DNA from: Pseudomonadota bacterium
Lineage (GTDB): Bacteria > Pseudomonadota > Gammaproteobacteria > Xanthomonadales > Ahniellaceae
Length of the DNA stretch: 64,000 nucleotides
Direction: 5' to 3'
Assembly (NCBI GenBank): GCA_022843465.1
Contig: JALHNO010000001.1
Location: 136,787-200,786 of the forward strand
Below the pieces are notes generated by a model that saw only the letters and a list, made by a program, of their open reading frames with translations, was not told the DNA's origin and ran no database searches. Made by a program: the position numbers and the translations under genes. Positions 36,269-44,479 of the stretch are shown here, in pieces (within the stretch, counting starts at the first letter, position 1; the number at the start of each line of letters is the position of its first letter).

Positions 36269-37039
36269 TCACGCGGTCGCCAGCTCCGCCAGCACGTTCC
36301 AGCGCGGACGCGCAGCCGGTTCGCGATAGGGCTGATGCGGCAATAGTCGATCTGTCTCGCAGCGCACGGCGGCGTAGCACTCGCAGCTCAGCTGCTCCAA
36401 CTGACTACGGTCGATCACGGCGATCCGCCCGCGATGACAGGAGATCGCGCCCATCCGCTGCAACTTTCCGGCGCAATCGGTGATGCCTTCGCGGCGCACG
36501 CCCAATCGATTGGCAATCGACTCATGGGTCAGGCAGAGGTCACCATCGGACTGCCGATCCAAAGACAGCAGCATCCACCGACACAGTTGCTGTTCGATCG
36601 AGTGGTAGCGGTTGCAGGCGGCGGCCTGCGCCATCTGCGCAGTGCGTGCCTGGCTGTAGCGCAGCAACAGTTGCAGCGCGGCACCGTGGCGGTCGAACTC
36701 ATCCTTGATATGGACGCCCAGCATCCGGCAGGCGCCGCCCGCGCGCTGTACGCTGGCGCGCCAGGGGCTGCAGACTCCGCCCATGTAGGCAGCGACACCG
36801 ACCAGGCCCTCGTTGCCGATCATGGCGACTTCCGAGGATGCGCCGCTTGCGCTGACATTGAGCAGGGACACGATGGCGTCGGTTGGGAAGTAGACATGGT
36901 GTCGCGGCTGAGCTGCCTCATAGAGCAGCTGGCCGGCGCGCAGTTGTACGCATTCCAGATGCGGCAGCAGACGCGCCTGCACTTCTTCGGGCAATGCCGC
37001 CAGCAGGCGATTACGCTTTGCAATGGTTGAAGACAGCAT
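36269..37039 (-). CDS. Crp/Fnr-family transcriptional regulator
   Basis: 256-aa regulator with a cyclic-nucleotide-binding-like beta-roll (about 20-130, including GQLLYEAAQPRHHVYFPTDAIVSLL and MIGNEGLVGVAAYMGG) and a C-terminal helix-turn-helix (HESIANRLGVRREGITDCAGKLQRMGAI). Four Cys residues occur (C-S-P, GGACR, AACN, QLCRW), but not the Fnr N-terminal cluster. The YFPTD form is common in Crp-like proteins that do not bind cAMP. It is divergent from the DUF4398/OmpA operon, which it could control. Confidence 0.9.
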   Translation of the reverse strand: MLSSTIAKRNRLLAALPEEVQARLLPHLECVQLRAGQLLYEAAQPRHHVYFPTDAIVSLLNVSASGASSEVAMIGNEGLVGVAAYMGGVCSPWRASVQRAGGACRMLGVHIKDEFDRHGAALQLLLRYSQARTAQMAQAAACNRYHSIEQQLCRWMLLSLDRQSDGDLCLTHESIANRLGVRREGITDCAGKLQRMGAISCHRGRIAVIDRSQLEQLSCECYAAVRCETDRLLPHQPYREPAARPRWNVLAELATA

Positions 37040-37332
37040 GTCGGATTCCTTTTGGCCGGGAGCCGGGCGCTCGGGGTCATTCCCCAGCTACTCACTCACG
37101 ATGCGTGCCAACAAAAGAAGCCAACAAAATCAATCATGTGTAACGATTTTCCGGCGCAGGACCTGTGCAATACGCACGGTTGTCTTGCAGCCTGCACGGA
37201 TCAACCCTGCGATTGCCGGCCGCTGCAGGCGCCGCGAATGCGCTCAGTTCGCTATCGCACTGAGCTTGTGAGCTGATGCACCCAGACTTGGTGTCCAACC
37301 GATCCGCCGAATCGGGACCAGAGGGAGACGCC

Positions 37333-37761
37333 ATGAACAAGAGACCTGTAATCCATCATTCCGCTGCTTCGCAGCCGGGCAGCCGCGCCGGCCTCGGCAG
37401 ACTGCTGCTGGCGAGCCTGTTGGCGCTTGCCGTCGCCGCCTGCGCTTCGACGCCAGCGCCACCCACCGACGCCTTGCAGGCAGCCCAGCTCGCCATCGAG
37501 TCCGCCGAGCAGGCGCGGGTCGCCGATTACGCCGCGACCGAATTGGGTGCCGCACGCGAGGACCTCGCCGAAGCCCGCATCGCCGTCCAGGACGAAGAAA
37601 TGGTGCGTGCACGGCGTCTGGCCGAGCGTTCACGCGCCAGTGCCGAACTCGCCACGGCGCGCGCCTCTGAAGCACGCAATCGTGAAATCAACGCCGAACT
37701 GCAGAAGACCATCGATGCCCTCGAGCAGGAACTGCAACGCAATTCCGGAGGTCGCCCATGA
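37333..37761 (+). CDS. DUF4398-type outer-membrane lipoprotein
   Basis: 142-aa lipoprotein. A basic N-terminus leads to a hydrophobic segment and lipobox LAVAAC with Cys37; the following residues AST do not suggest inner-membrane retention. The mature chain is an Ala/Glu-rich coiled coil (LQAAQLAIESAEQARVADYA, TELGAAREDLAEARIAV) of the DUF4398 type. The ATG at 37333 follows GAGGGAGA. It overlaps the OmpA-like gene by 4 bp (ATGA), so the two are coupled. Confidence 0.85.
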   Translation: MNKRPVIHHSAASQPGSRAGLGRLLLASLLALAVAACASTPAPPTDALQAAQLAIESAEQARVADYAATELGAAREDLAEARIAVQDEEMVRARRLAERSRASAELATARASEARNREINAELQKTIDALEQELQRNSGGRP

Positions 37762-38882
37762 ATCGCTTCAATCGCAGCTTTGCCAAAATCGCCGTCAGCG
37801 CTTTCATTGCGCTGGCAGTCAGCGCCTGTGGCCCCTCGATGGTTCGACCCGAGGGCGCCGATGATGCGCGCACCCGGCTGAGCCGACTGCAATCCGATAC
37901 CGTTCTCGCCGGTCTGGCGCCGATCGCGATCCGCGAAGCCGAAGCGGCCGTGCGTGCCGCCGAGGAGCCGCGCAAGGACCAGGACTATGCCCGTCATCTG
38001 GTGGCGATTGCCGATCGCAAGGTCGACAAGGCCTGGGCGCTTGCCGAAGCCCGTCATCTTGAGGACCAGCGCAAGCTGCTCAGCGAACAGACCGAGCGCA
38101 TGCGTCTGGATGCCCGCACCCGGGAAGCCGATCGCGCGCGCCGTGATGCCAGCGTCGCCCGCAGCCAGGCCGAACTGGCGCGCCAGGATGCGATGAATTC
38201 GCGCATGACCGCCGAGCAGGCGCTGGTCGAGAAGCAGCGCGCGGCCGAGCGTGCCGAAGCGGCCCGTGCCGATGCGCAATCGGCGCGCAGCGATGCGTCC
38301 TCAGCACGCACTGAAGCGGAGTTGGCACGCAGCGATGCACAATCGGCGCGCAGTGCAGCCGAAATCGCAGCGTCTGAGCGCCAGGCGGCCGAGCAACAGG
38401 CTGCCGCCGCACGCGCCCAGGAACAGCAGGCGCGCCAGAACGCGGAGGCGGCCCGTGCCGACGCTGACGTCGCGCGCCAGAAAAACGAGGAGCTGCGCCA
38501 GCGGATCGCAGAACTCGATGCCAAGGCAACCGAGCGTGGCCTGATCGTGACTCTGGGCGACGTGCTGTTCGAGACCGCCAAGGCCGACCTCAAGGGTGGT
38601 GCTTCAGCCAATCTCGGCAAGCTGGCACGCTTCCTCAACGAGTACAGCGAGCGCAGCGTGATCATCGAAGGGCATACCGACAATGTGGGGCGCGAGGACT
38701 ACAACCTTGGCCTGTCCCAGCGTCGTGCCGATTCGGTGCGCAACTTCCTGATTGCCCAGGGCGTCGCCGCCAGCCGGATCAGCGCCACCGGCATGGGTGA
38801 AGCGGTACCGGTGGCCGACAATGGATCGAGCACCGGACGTCAGCAGAATCGCCGCGTCGAAGTGATCATCTCCAACGATTGA
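37758..38882 (+). CDS. OmpA-family lipoprotein with long coiled coil
   Basis: 374-aa lipoprotein (lipobox AVSAC, Cys24). A DUF4398-like segment is followed by a long Ala/Arg/Glu coiled coil with repeated ARSDA / ARxEA units (about 120-255), and then a C-terminal OmpA peptidoglycan-binding domain (ETAKADLKGGA, IEGHTDNVGREDYNLGLSQRRADSV, QNRRVEVII). It should sit in the outer membrane and hold the peptidoglycan at a distance set by the coiled coil. It forms a two-gene operon with the lipoprotein at 37333. Confidence 0.93.
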   Translation: MNRFNRSFAKIAVSAFIALAVSACGPSMVRPEGADDARTRLSRLQSDTVLAGLAPIAIREAEAAVRAAEEPRKDQDYARHLVAIADRKVDKAWALAEARHLEDQRKLLSEQTERMRLDARTREADRARRDASVARSQAELARQDAMNSRMTAEQALVEKQRAAERAEAARADAQSARSDASSARTEAELARSDAQSARSAAEIAASERQAAEQQAAAARAQEQQARQNAEAARADADVARQKNEELRQRIAELDAKATERGLIVTLGDVLFETAKADLKGGASANLGKLARFLNEYSERSVIIEGHTDNVGREDYNLGLSQRRADSVRNFLIAQGVAASRISATGMGEAVPVADNGSSTGRQQNRRVEVIISND

Positions 38883-38895
38883 GCATCGTCGCAAG

Positions 38896-38926
38896 GCGCC
38901 ACCGGAGCCAGTCAATCCGGTGGCGC
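38896..38926 (+). terminator. Terminator-like hairpin after the OmpA-family gene
   Basis: A perfect 11-bp stem (GCGCCACCGGA / TCCGGTGGCGC) with a 9-nt loop begins 14 bp after the stop codon. No T-run follows. Confidence 0.6.
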
Positions 38927-39029
38927 TGCGCCGCTGCGAGGCTCAGCTCGACTGCGCGCGCCAGGTTCAGCTTCAGGATATCCTGCGCCGCTTCGGGTCG
39001 CGCGATCAGCGGCCAATGGAACCGCGTGC

Positions 39030-39395
39030 ATGACCAGACGCAATACGCCGGCGCTTGCTGGCCTGCTGGTGGCAACTGCCATCGCTGGCTGCGCGCGCAC
39101 ACCTGCCGAGCCGACGGCTCGCGAAATCCACGGCGCCTTGCAGTCGCTGCTGGAGCAACGCAGCGAAGCGGGCCGTGTCTTCACGCCAGCGGCGCTGCCC
39201 GCTGCCGGCAGGCGGCTGCAATTTGCGATCAGGCTGCGAGCGGTGGAGAAGAAGTCCTGCGTCGGCAAGGAGCGCGTGTACACCTGCCTGGTCAGCGCCC
39301 GCCTGAGTTTTCCGCCGGTAAAGGACGAGCCCGAGCGCCATGAGCTGAGCCTGGTGCTGTTCGACGGCCCGGGTGGCTGGCGCATTATCGAGTGA
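39030..39395 (+). CDS. Small lipoprotein of unknown function
   Basis: 121-aa lipoprotein with lipobox IAGC (LAGLLVATAIAGC, Cys21). The mature chain is a small alpha/beta domain (REIHGALQSLLEQR, then RLQFAIRLRAVEKKSC, YTCLVSARLSFPP, LSLVLFDGPGGWRI) with a Cys pair that may form a disulfide. No family recognised. It lies 34 bp before the next exported-protein gene and may form an operon with it. Confidence 0.75.
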   Translation: MTRRNTPALAGLLVATAIAGCARTPAEPTAREIHGALQSLLEQRSEAGRVFTPAALPAAGRRLQFAIRLRAVEKKSCVGKERVYTCLVSARLSFPPVKDEPERHELSLVLFDGPGGWRIIE

Positions 39396-39429
39396 ACGGG
39401 CATGCTCTGGCTTTCCAGGAGCGTCCGTG

Positions 39430-40074
39430 ATGTCCAGAGTATTCGGTCTGATGTTGTGCAGCCTGATCGCATTTCCACTGGCGGCTGCCGATTCCCTGCC
39501 GATGCCGCTCGAGGCCAGCGATCCGCAGGTTCCCATCGAAGTCATCGCCGACCAGACCTGGAGCGGTGAAGATGTCCAGGCAACCCGCAAGCAGTGGAGC
39601 AAGCTGGCACTGCCGCCGATCACCTACGAAGCCGCCAAGGGGCCTCTGCACCTGGTGGTCGACTATGCCGCGCTGCGCCTGGGTGATCAGCGCGGCACGG
39701 CGCTGATGGATGTCGGCATCGAATGCCCGGAGGCGATGCAGCCCTGCGCGATTCCGATGACCTCCAGTGTGATTGCGATCGACTCCGACTATATGGGCGA
39801 GCATGTTGCGACCATCGCCGGTCAGCCGATCGCGGTCTGGGTGGGCCGTCAGGGGCATCGCTACAGTTTTCCGGATGGAACCCGGGTCGATGTCTGGTTG
39901 AGTCTGCTCGAACGCAATCAGCTGGATCCGAAGGCGATCCGCGCGCGTCTGGTCTATGGCCAGATCAGCGCCGAGGCCTTGCCCGGACAGGTGACCCGGT
40001 TCGGTACCCTGCTGAAATTCGCCTCGGCCATCTTCGTGGTGGCGGTGATCGTGCTGTGGTGGTTGCGACGCTGA
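39430..40074 (+). CDS. Exported protein with C-terminal membrane helix, function unknown
   Basis: 214-aa protein with a signal peptide (VFGLMLCSLIAFPLAAADS), a beta-rich periplasmic body of about 165 residues with a Cys pair (IECPEAMQPCAI), and a C-terminal helix FASAIFVVAVIVLWWLRR that should anchor it in the inner membrane. AGGAG (39417-39421) supports the ATG at 39430. No family is recognised. Confidence 0.72.
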   Translation: MSRVFGLMLCSLIAFPLAAADSLPMPLEASDPQVPIEVIADQTWSGEDVQATRKQWSKLALPPITYEAAKGPLHLVVDYAALRLGDQRGTALMDVGIECPEAMQPCAIPMTSSVIAIDSDYMGEHVATIAGQPIAVWVGRQGHRYSFPDGTRVDVWLSLLERNQLDPKAIRARLVYGQISAEALPGQVTRFGTLLKFASAIFVVAVIVLWWLRR

Positions 40075-40132
40075 TGATCTGCCACCCGCTTTCGCCCGAA
40101 CTCATGCCAGGGATCGCCGGCCAGGCGCAGCG

Positions 40133-40582
40133 GTGACGAGCACAGCCGCCATCAGGATCGTGTTGATCGATCCGCCCTCCGGAGTCCGCTTTGCCGTGCA
40201 ACGCGGTCGTGACGAACTGCTGGCGCCGGCGCAGACCACGACGGACCGGATCATCTTCGAGTTGGCGCTCAAGGTGCTCGATGCCAGCTGCCAGCCACCG
40301 AGATTCGGCGGGCCGTATGTCCACGGTCCGAGCGCCGCGCGATTCGTCTACGTCAATTCCGGCAGCTACGCTGGCGAGGCGGGCACCTGCTGGTCGCGGC
40401 GCATCAAACTGCCGCTGAAGGACATCACGGCCGAACTGCTGCAGTCGCTCGCAGCCGGCGATGAGTATCTGCTGCAGGCGGAGATCGCCGGTCGTGCCCG
40501 CGATGGTGGCCCGGCCTGTGCCACGGTTCCGTTGCTGAGGCCCTGGCAGCGGCTTGTGCGCACGCAGGCGATCGCCGTGTGA
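40133..40582 (+). CDS. DUF5990-like protein
   Basis: 149-aa soluble protein. The pattern IRIVLIDPPSGVRFAVQRG, then GPYVHGPSAARFVYVNSGSYAG, then CWSRRIKLPLKDIT matches my recollection of the DUF5990 family, whose function is unknown. The start is GTG at 40133. It ends 46 bp before the EamA transporter gene on the same strand. Confidence 0.7.
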   Translation: MTSTAAIRIVLIDPPSGVRFAVQRGRDELLAPAQTTTDRIIFELALKVLDASCQPPRFGGPYVHGPSAARFVYVNSGSYAGEAGTCWSRRIKLPLKDITAELLQSLAAGDEYLLQAEIAGRARDGGPACATVPLLRPWQRLVRTQAIAV

Positions 40583-40628
40583 TCGCGCGAGTGCCTGGCG
40601 TGACCGCCGGTATGCCCGGGGTCTGAGC

Positions 40629-41486
40629 ATGCCGACACGTCGTGTGCTGGTGCTCACCGTGCTCAGTCTGCTGGCTTTTGCCGGCAACTCCCTGCTGTGT
40701 CGCCTGGCATTGCGTGATACCGCCATCGATCCGGCCAGTTTCACCGGCATCCGCTTGATCGCCGGCGCGCTCGTGCTGTATCTGCTGGTGCAATCCAGGT
40801 CACCGCGTCAGCGCGGCGGTGGCGACTGGGTCTCGGCACTGGCCCTGTTTGCCTATGCCGCCGGCTTTTCGTTTGCCTATGTCGGCCTCAGCGCCGCGAC
40901 CGGTGCCCTGCTGCTGTTCGCTGCGGTCCAGGTCACCATGATCGGGCACGGCCTGTGGCGCGGCGAACGCCTGCGTGGCTGGCAGTTGCCCGGACTGCTG
41001 CTCGCGGTTGTCGGCCTGGTTGTCCTGTTGTTGCCCGGTCTGGCCGCGCCGCCGCTGGATTCGGCAGGGCTGATGATCGTGGCCGGACTGGCCTGGGGTG
41101 TCTATTCGTTGCGCGGTCGTGGCAGTGCCGATGCCGCGCGCGCCACCGCCGGCAATTTCGCGCGTGCCGTGCCGTTCGCCGTGCTGCTCAGCCTGTTCGC
41201 GCTGGATCGTTTTGCCGTGGACAGCGCCGGCATCATCTACGCGCTGGTATCGGGAGCCATCACCTCGGGCCTCGGCTATCTGCTCTGGTACAGCGTACTG
41301 CCGGCCCTGCGTGCGACCCAGGCCGCGATCGTGCAGCTCAGCGTTCCGGTGCTGACCGCAGTGGCCGGCGTGGTCCTGCTGGATGAGTCGATGAGTCTGC
41401 GTCTGGGGCTGGCGTCGATCAGCGTGCTCGGCGGCATTGCCCTGGTGATTGCCGGTGGTCTGCGCGGAGCCGCAAGTGCGCGTTGA
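40629..41486 (+). CDS. EamA-family (DMT) transporter
   Basis: 285-aa inner-membrane protein with ten predicted helices arranged as two EamA repeats: the first includes FTGIRLIAGALVLYLL and ATGALLLFAAVQVTMIG; the second includes GLAWGVYSLRG, ITSGLGYLLWYSVLPALRATQAAIVQLSVPVLTAVAGVVLLDE. It should export small metabolites; the substrate is not evident. The ATG at 40629 is selected because the upstream frame extension overlaps the DUF5990-like gene. Confidence 0.9.
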   Translation: MPTRRVLVLTVLSLLAFAGNSLLCRLALRDTAIDPASFTGIRLIAGALVLYLLVQSRSPRQRGGGDWVSALALFAYAAGFSFAYVGLSAATGALLLFAAVQVTMIGHGLWRGERLRGWQLPGLLLAVVGLVVLLLPGLAAPPLDSAGLMIVAGLAWGVYSLRGRGSADAARATAGNFARAVPFAVLLSLFALDRFAVDSAGIIYALVSGAITSGLGYLLWYSVLPALRATQAAIVQLSVPVLTAVAGVVLLDESMSLRLGLASISVLGGIALVIAGGLRGAASAR

Positions 41487-41556
41487 GCCGATGGCGCATG
41501 GCGCCTTGCCCGCTCACATTGAGTCGACGGCCGGCGCGACGTACCCTCAGCCGATC

Positions 41557-42162
41557 ATGCCCAGCGACGCCGATGCCATCATCGAACTCTACGATCGCCA
41601 CGCCGAATCGTATGCGCGCGAGCGCGGACTCAGGCTCGGCAGCGAATCCGGCTGGCTGGCACGCTTCGCGGCCCTGCTGCCCGCCGCTGGCCACGTACTC
41701 GATCTTGGCTGCGGTGCCGGTGCACCGATCGCCGCGCACCTGATCGCCTCAGGCCATGCGGTGACCGGGGTCGACAGCAGTGCCAACATGATCGAACTGT
41801 GCCGGCGACGTTTTCCGCAGGCCGACTGGCACTGCGCGGATATGCGCCAGCTTGCGCTGGCATCGCGCTTCGATGGTCTGCTCGCCTGGGACAGCTTCTT
41901 CCATCTTGCGCATCAGGATCAGCGCGACATGTTTGCCATCTTCCAGCGACACGCCGCAGCGGGCGCCGCGCTGATGTTCACCAGTGGGCCCGAACACGGC
42001 GAGGCCTATGGCGAGTTCCACGGCGCCCGCCTGTACCACGCCAGCCTGGCTGCGCAGGAATACAGCGACCTGCTGCAGGACCATGGCTTTGCGGTGTGTG
42101 CCCAGGTGTTCAATGATCCGGAATGTGGCGGCCACTGCGTCTGGCTGGCACAGGCCGTGTAG
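41557..42162 (+). CDS. Class I SAM-dependent methyltransferase
   Basis: 201-aa methyltransferase. The SAM site shows motif I VLDLGCGAGAPIA, then GVDSSANMIELCRRRFP (motif II region), WHCADMRQL and the FDGLLAWDSFFHL block of motif IV. The start is weakly marked; the ATG at 41557 puts the conserved IIELYDRHAESYA helix at the N-terminus, while an ATG at 41491 is the alternative. Substrate unknown. It follows the EamA gene by about 70 bp. Confidence 0.9.
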   Translation: MPSDADAIIELYDRHAESYARERGLRLGSESGWLARFAALLPAAGHVLDLGCGAGAPIAAHLIASGHAVTGVDSSANMIELCRRRFPQADWHCADMRQLALASRFDGLLAWDSFFHLAHQDQRDMFAIFQRHAAAGAALMFTSGPEHGEAYGEFHGARLYHASLAAQEYSDLLQDHGFAVCAQVFNDPECGGHCVWLAQAV

Positions 42163-42178
42163 ACCGCAGGGCGGCGCG

Positions 42179-42212
42179 ACCGTGGACATGGGCGCTGCCC
42201 GCTGTCCACGGT
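42179..42212. terminator. Bidirectional terminator-like hairpin
   Basis: A perfect 10-bp stem (ACCGTGGACA / TGTCCACGGT), with an inner GGGC/GCCC stem, lies between the methyltransferase gene and the convergent glycine-zipper gene. No T-run. Confidence 0.6.
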
Positions 42213-42225
42213 GCCAGCGCCGACA

Positions 42226-42762
42226 TCAGTTGCTGCCGTCCAGCGTCGCCAGCGCAGTGACTTCACTCAGGCGCACCTGCTCCCCGGGATCGCGTTCCAT
42301 CAAGACGGTGCGGCGGTGGCCATCCAGCGCATAGGTCACCCGGAAGCCCACCTGCTTTTCCACCATGCGGTTCTGCACACGACAGTTCATGGCGGTATCG
42401 CGCACGGTGTCGGTCTTCTGATGGCGGCGGTCGATTTCGCGTCCGGCAAAACCACCGGCCACGGCACCGGCCACGGTCGCGGCATCACGGCCGCGACCAT
42501 CGCCGACCTGATTGCCGATCGCGCCGCCGACCAGGGCGCCGATGATCGTGCCATTGCGCAGATTGTCATCGCGGCCGACCTCACGCGTGGTGCTGACTTC
42601 GGTGCAGACCTCGCGTGGCATCGTCACTTGCTCCAGCTGCGGAGCCACCCGCACCACATCGACGAACTCCGGCGGCGCATTCAACGCGCGGGTGGCGAAC
42701 ACCGCACCCGTGGTTGCCAGCACAACGCCGATCATCACACCAAGTATCAGTTTCTTGTCCAT
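42226..42762 (-). CDS. Glycine-zipper 2TM domain protein
   Basis: 178-aa envelope protein. An N-terminal hydrophobic segment (LILGVMIGVVLATTGAVFA) acts as signal or anchor. The central glycine zipper (GTIIGALVGGAIGNQVGDGRGRDAATVAGAVAGGFAGREI) is the 2TM domain found in SlyB/Rick17-like proteins. A C-terminal beta region (GFRVTYALDGHRRTVLMERDPG) follows. Probably in the outer membrane or periplasm. GAGAGG precedes the ATG at 42762. Confidence 0.88.
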   Translation of the reverse strand: MDKKLILGVMIGVVLATTGAVFATRALNAPPEFVDVVRVAPQLEQVTMPREVCTEVSTTREVGRDDNLRNGTIIGALVGGAIGNQVGDGRGRDAATVAGAVAGGFAGREIDRRHQKTDTVRDTAMNCRVQNRMVEKQVGFRVTYALDGHRRTVLMERDPGEQVRLSEVTALATLDGSN

Positions 42763-43037
42763 GACGTCACCTCTCTGTCTTGTTGTTGACGCGAGTCCAG
42801 CCTGCCAGCGAAAAGCTGAACATCCGCTGGCAAGACGGCGTCGTCGCAAGAGGCTGTGACAGAGTCCTCGTGACGGACTCAGAGAACGTTCAGCTGCCCC
42901 AGCCCGGTCTCGAACAGTCCGGCGCCGTCATTCCCTGATCCGAACCGACAGCCTGGTCCGATTCCGGCGTGTTTCGATCCTCACCATCGGCTAGATTGAC
43001 CCACAGCGCGCCCTGCCTGGCCTCGGATCGGTACACC

Positions 43038-43718
43038 ATGCATCCCCTGCTCGACAACATCCTGTGGAACTCGCTGAAGTACGATCACGCCCACTTCTCC
43101 AGCGGCACCGAGCATGCGCGTCGCTACGCCCGCGGGTTTTCTCCGATCCTTGGTTTTGCCGATCCCAAGCAGCCGGACTTCGCCGCGATCGCCGCCTACT
43201 GCGATCCCGGCGAGCACTTCTACTGCGCTGACTGGGCCGGCGCGATGCCGGCTGGCTGGCAACTCGATGCCGAGGCGACCATGTTCCGGATGGTCTACAC
43301 CGGCGCAATGCCGCTCCAGGATATGGCGCCGGATGCGGTACCACTGACCGCGGAGCATGCGGAGCAGGCCCTGGCCCTGGCTCAGCTGACCAATCCCGGG
43401 CCGTTCGGCCTGCGCACGATCGAGCTTGGCGATTACTTCGGTTATTTCGAGAACGGCAAGCTGATTGCGATGGCCGGTGAGCGCATGCACGCGGGCACCT
43501 TGCGCGAGGTCAGCGGCGTCTGCACGCATCCCGATCATCAGGGTCGCGGCTACGCACGCAGACTGATCGACAAGTTGCTCAGGCGCCAGCTGCAGCGTGG
43601 TCAGCTGCCATTCCTGCATGTGATGAGCGGCAACCATTCCGCACACGCACTCTATCTGCGGATGGGCTTCATCGATCACCACGAACCGGTGGTGCGCGTG
43701 GTCTCGCTGCAGTCGTGA
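43038..43718 (+). CDS. GNAT-family N-acetyltransferase
   Basis: 226-aa protein. The C-terminal part has the GNAT fold: LREVSGVCTHPDHQGRGYARRLIDKLL (motif A, acetyl-CoA loop QGRGYA) and LHVMSGNHSAHALYLRMGFIDH (motif B). The N-terminal half (about 1-110) is a less conserved region typical of FR47-like members. Acceptor substrate unknown. Convergent with the GST gene. Confidence 0.88.
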   Translation: MHPLLDNILWNSLKYDHAHFSSGTEHARRYARGFSPILGFADPKQPDFAAIAAYCDPGEHFYCADWAGAMPAGWQLDAEATMFRMVYTGAMPLQDMAPDAVPLTAEHAEQALALAQLTNPGPFGLRTIELGDYFGYFENGKLIAMAGERMHAGTLREVSGVCTHPDHQGRGYARRLIDKLLRRQLQRGQLPFLHVMSGNHSAHALYLRMGFIDHHEPVVRVVSLQS

Positions 43719-43729
43719 TGGAATGACGA

Positions 43730-44434
43730 TCAGGGTTTGCGCGGAACCTCAAGTCCGCGGACGACGGCCGGCCGTGCCAGTCCGCGCGCCAGCCAGTCGG
43801 CCACGCGGGTGTAGTCGGAGAATCCAACCAGCTCGCGCGCCTCGTAGTAGGTGATCAGATTGCGCACCCAGCCCAGGGTGGCGATATCGGCGATGCTGTA
43901 ATCGTCACCGACGATCCAGGGATGATCGCCCAACTGCGCGTCCAGCACACTGAGCAGGCGCCTGGACTCGTCGACATAACGCGCGAGCGGACGCTTGTCG
44001 GCAAATTCCTTGCCGGCATAGATATGGAAGTAGCCGACCTGGCCAAACATCGGCCCGATTGCCGCCATCTGGAACATCAGCCACTGGATGGTCTGCCAGC
44101 GCAGGCGCGGATCGCTGGAGATGAAGCGGCCGCTCTTGTCGGCGAGGTAGAGCAGGATTGCACCCGACTCAAACAGGCCGAGCGGACGGCCATCGGGACC
44201 GTCGGGATCGATGATCGCCGGAATTTTCCCATTCGGATTGAGCGAGCGAAATGCTGCACTGTGTTGATCGCCGACGCCGATATCGATGCGGTGCGCCTCG
44301 TAGGCCAGCCCGCATTCCTCCAGCATGATCGATACCTTGACGCCATTGGGCGTAGCCAACGAGTACAGCTGGATGCGCTCGGGATGCAACGCGGGCCAGC
44401 GCCTGGTGATGGGAAAATCGGAAAGCGAGTTCAT
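43730..44434 (-). CDS. Glutathione S-transferase
   Basis: 234-aa cytosolic GST. The N-terminal thioredoxin-fold domain contains LYSLATPNGVKVSIMLEECGLAYEAHRIDI, NPNGKIPAIIDPDG (cis-Pro) and LFESGAILLYLADKSGRF (glutathione gamma-Glu site). The C-terminal helical domain ends with WIVGDDYSIADIATLGWV. The TPNGxKV pattern resembles YfcG/YghU-type GSTs. The gene lies 45 bp downstream of glutathione reductase on the same strand, consistent with a glutathione redox operon. Confidence 0.93.
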   Translation of the reverse strand: MNSLSDFPITRRWPALHPERIQLYSLATPNGVKVSIMLEECGLAYEAHRIDIGVGDQHSAAFRSLNPNGKIPAIIDPDGPDGRPLGLFESGAILLYLADKSGRFISSDPRLRWQTIQWLMFQMAAIGPMFGQVGYFHIYAGKEFADKRPLARYVDESRRLLSVLDAQLGDHPWIVGDDYSIADIATLGWVRNLITYYEARELVGFSDYTRVADWLARGLARPAVVRGLEVPRKP

Positions 44435-44479
44435 GGCAGAATTCCAGAGAGCAGGTCCAGGCAACGGGAGCGGCGCGCA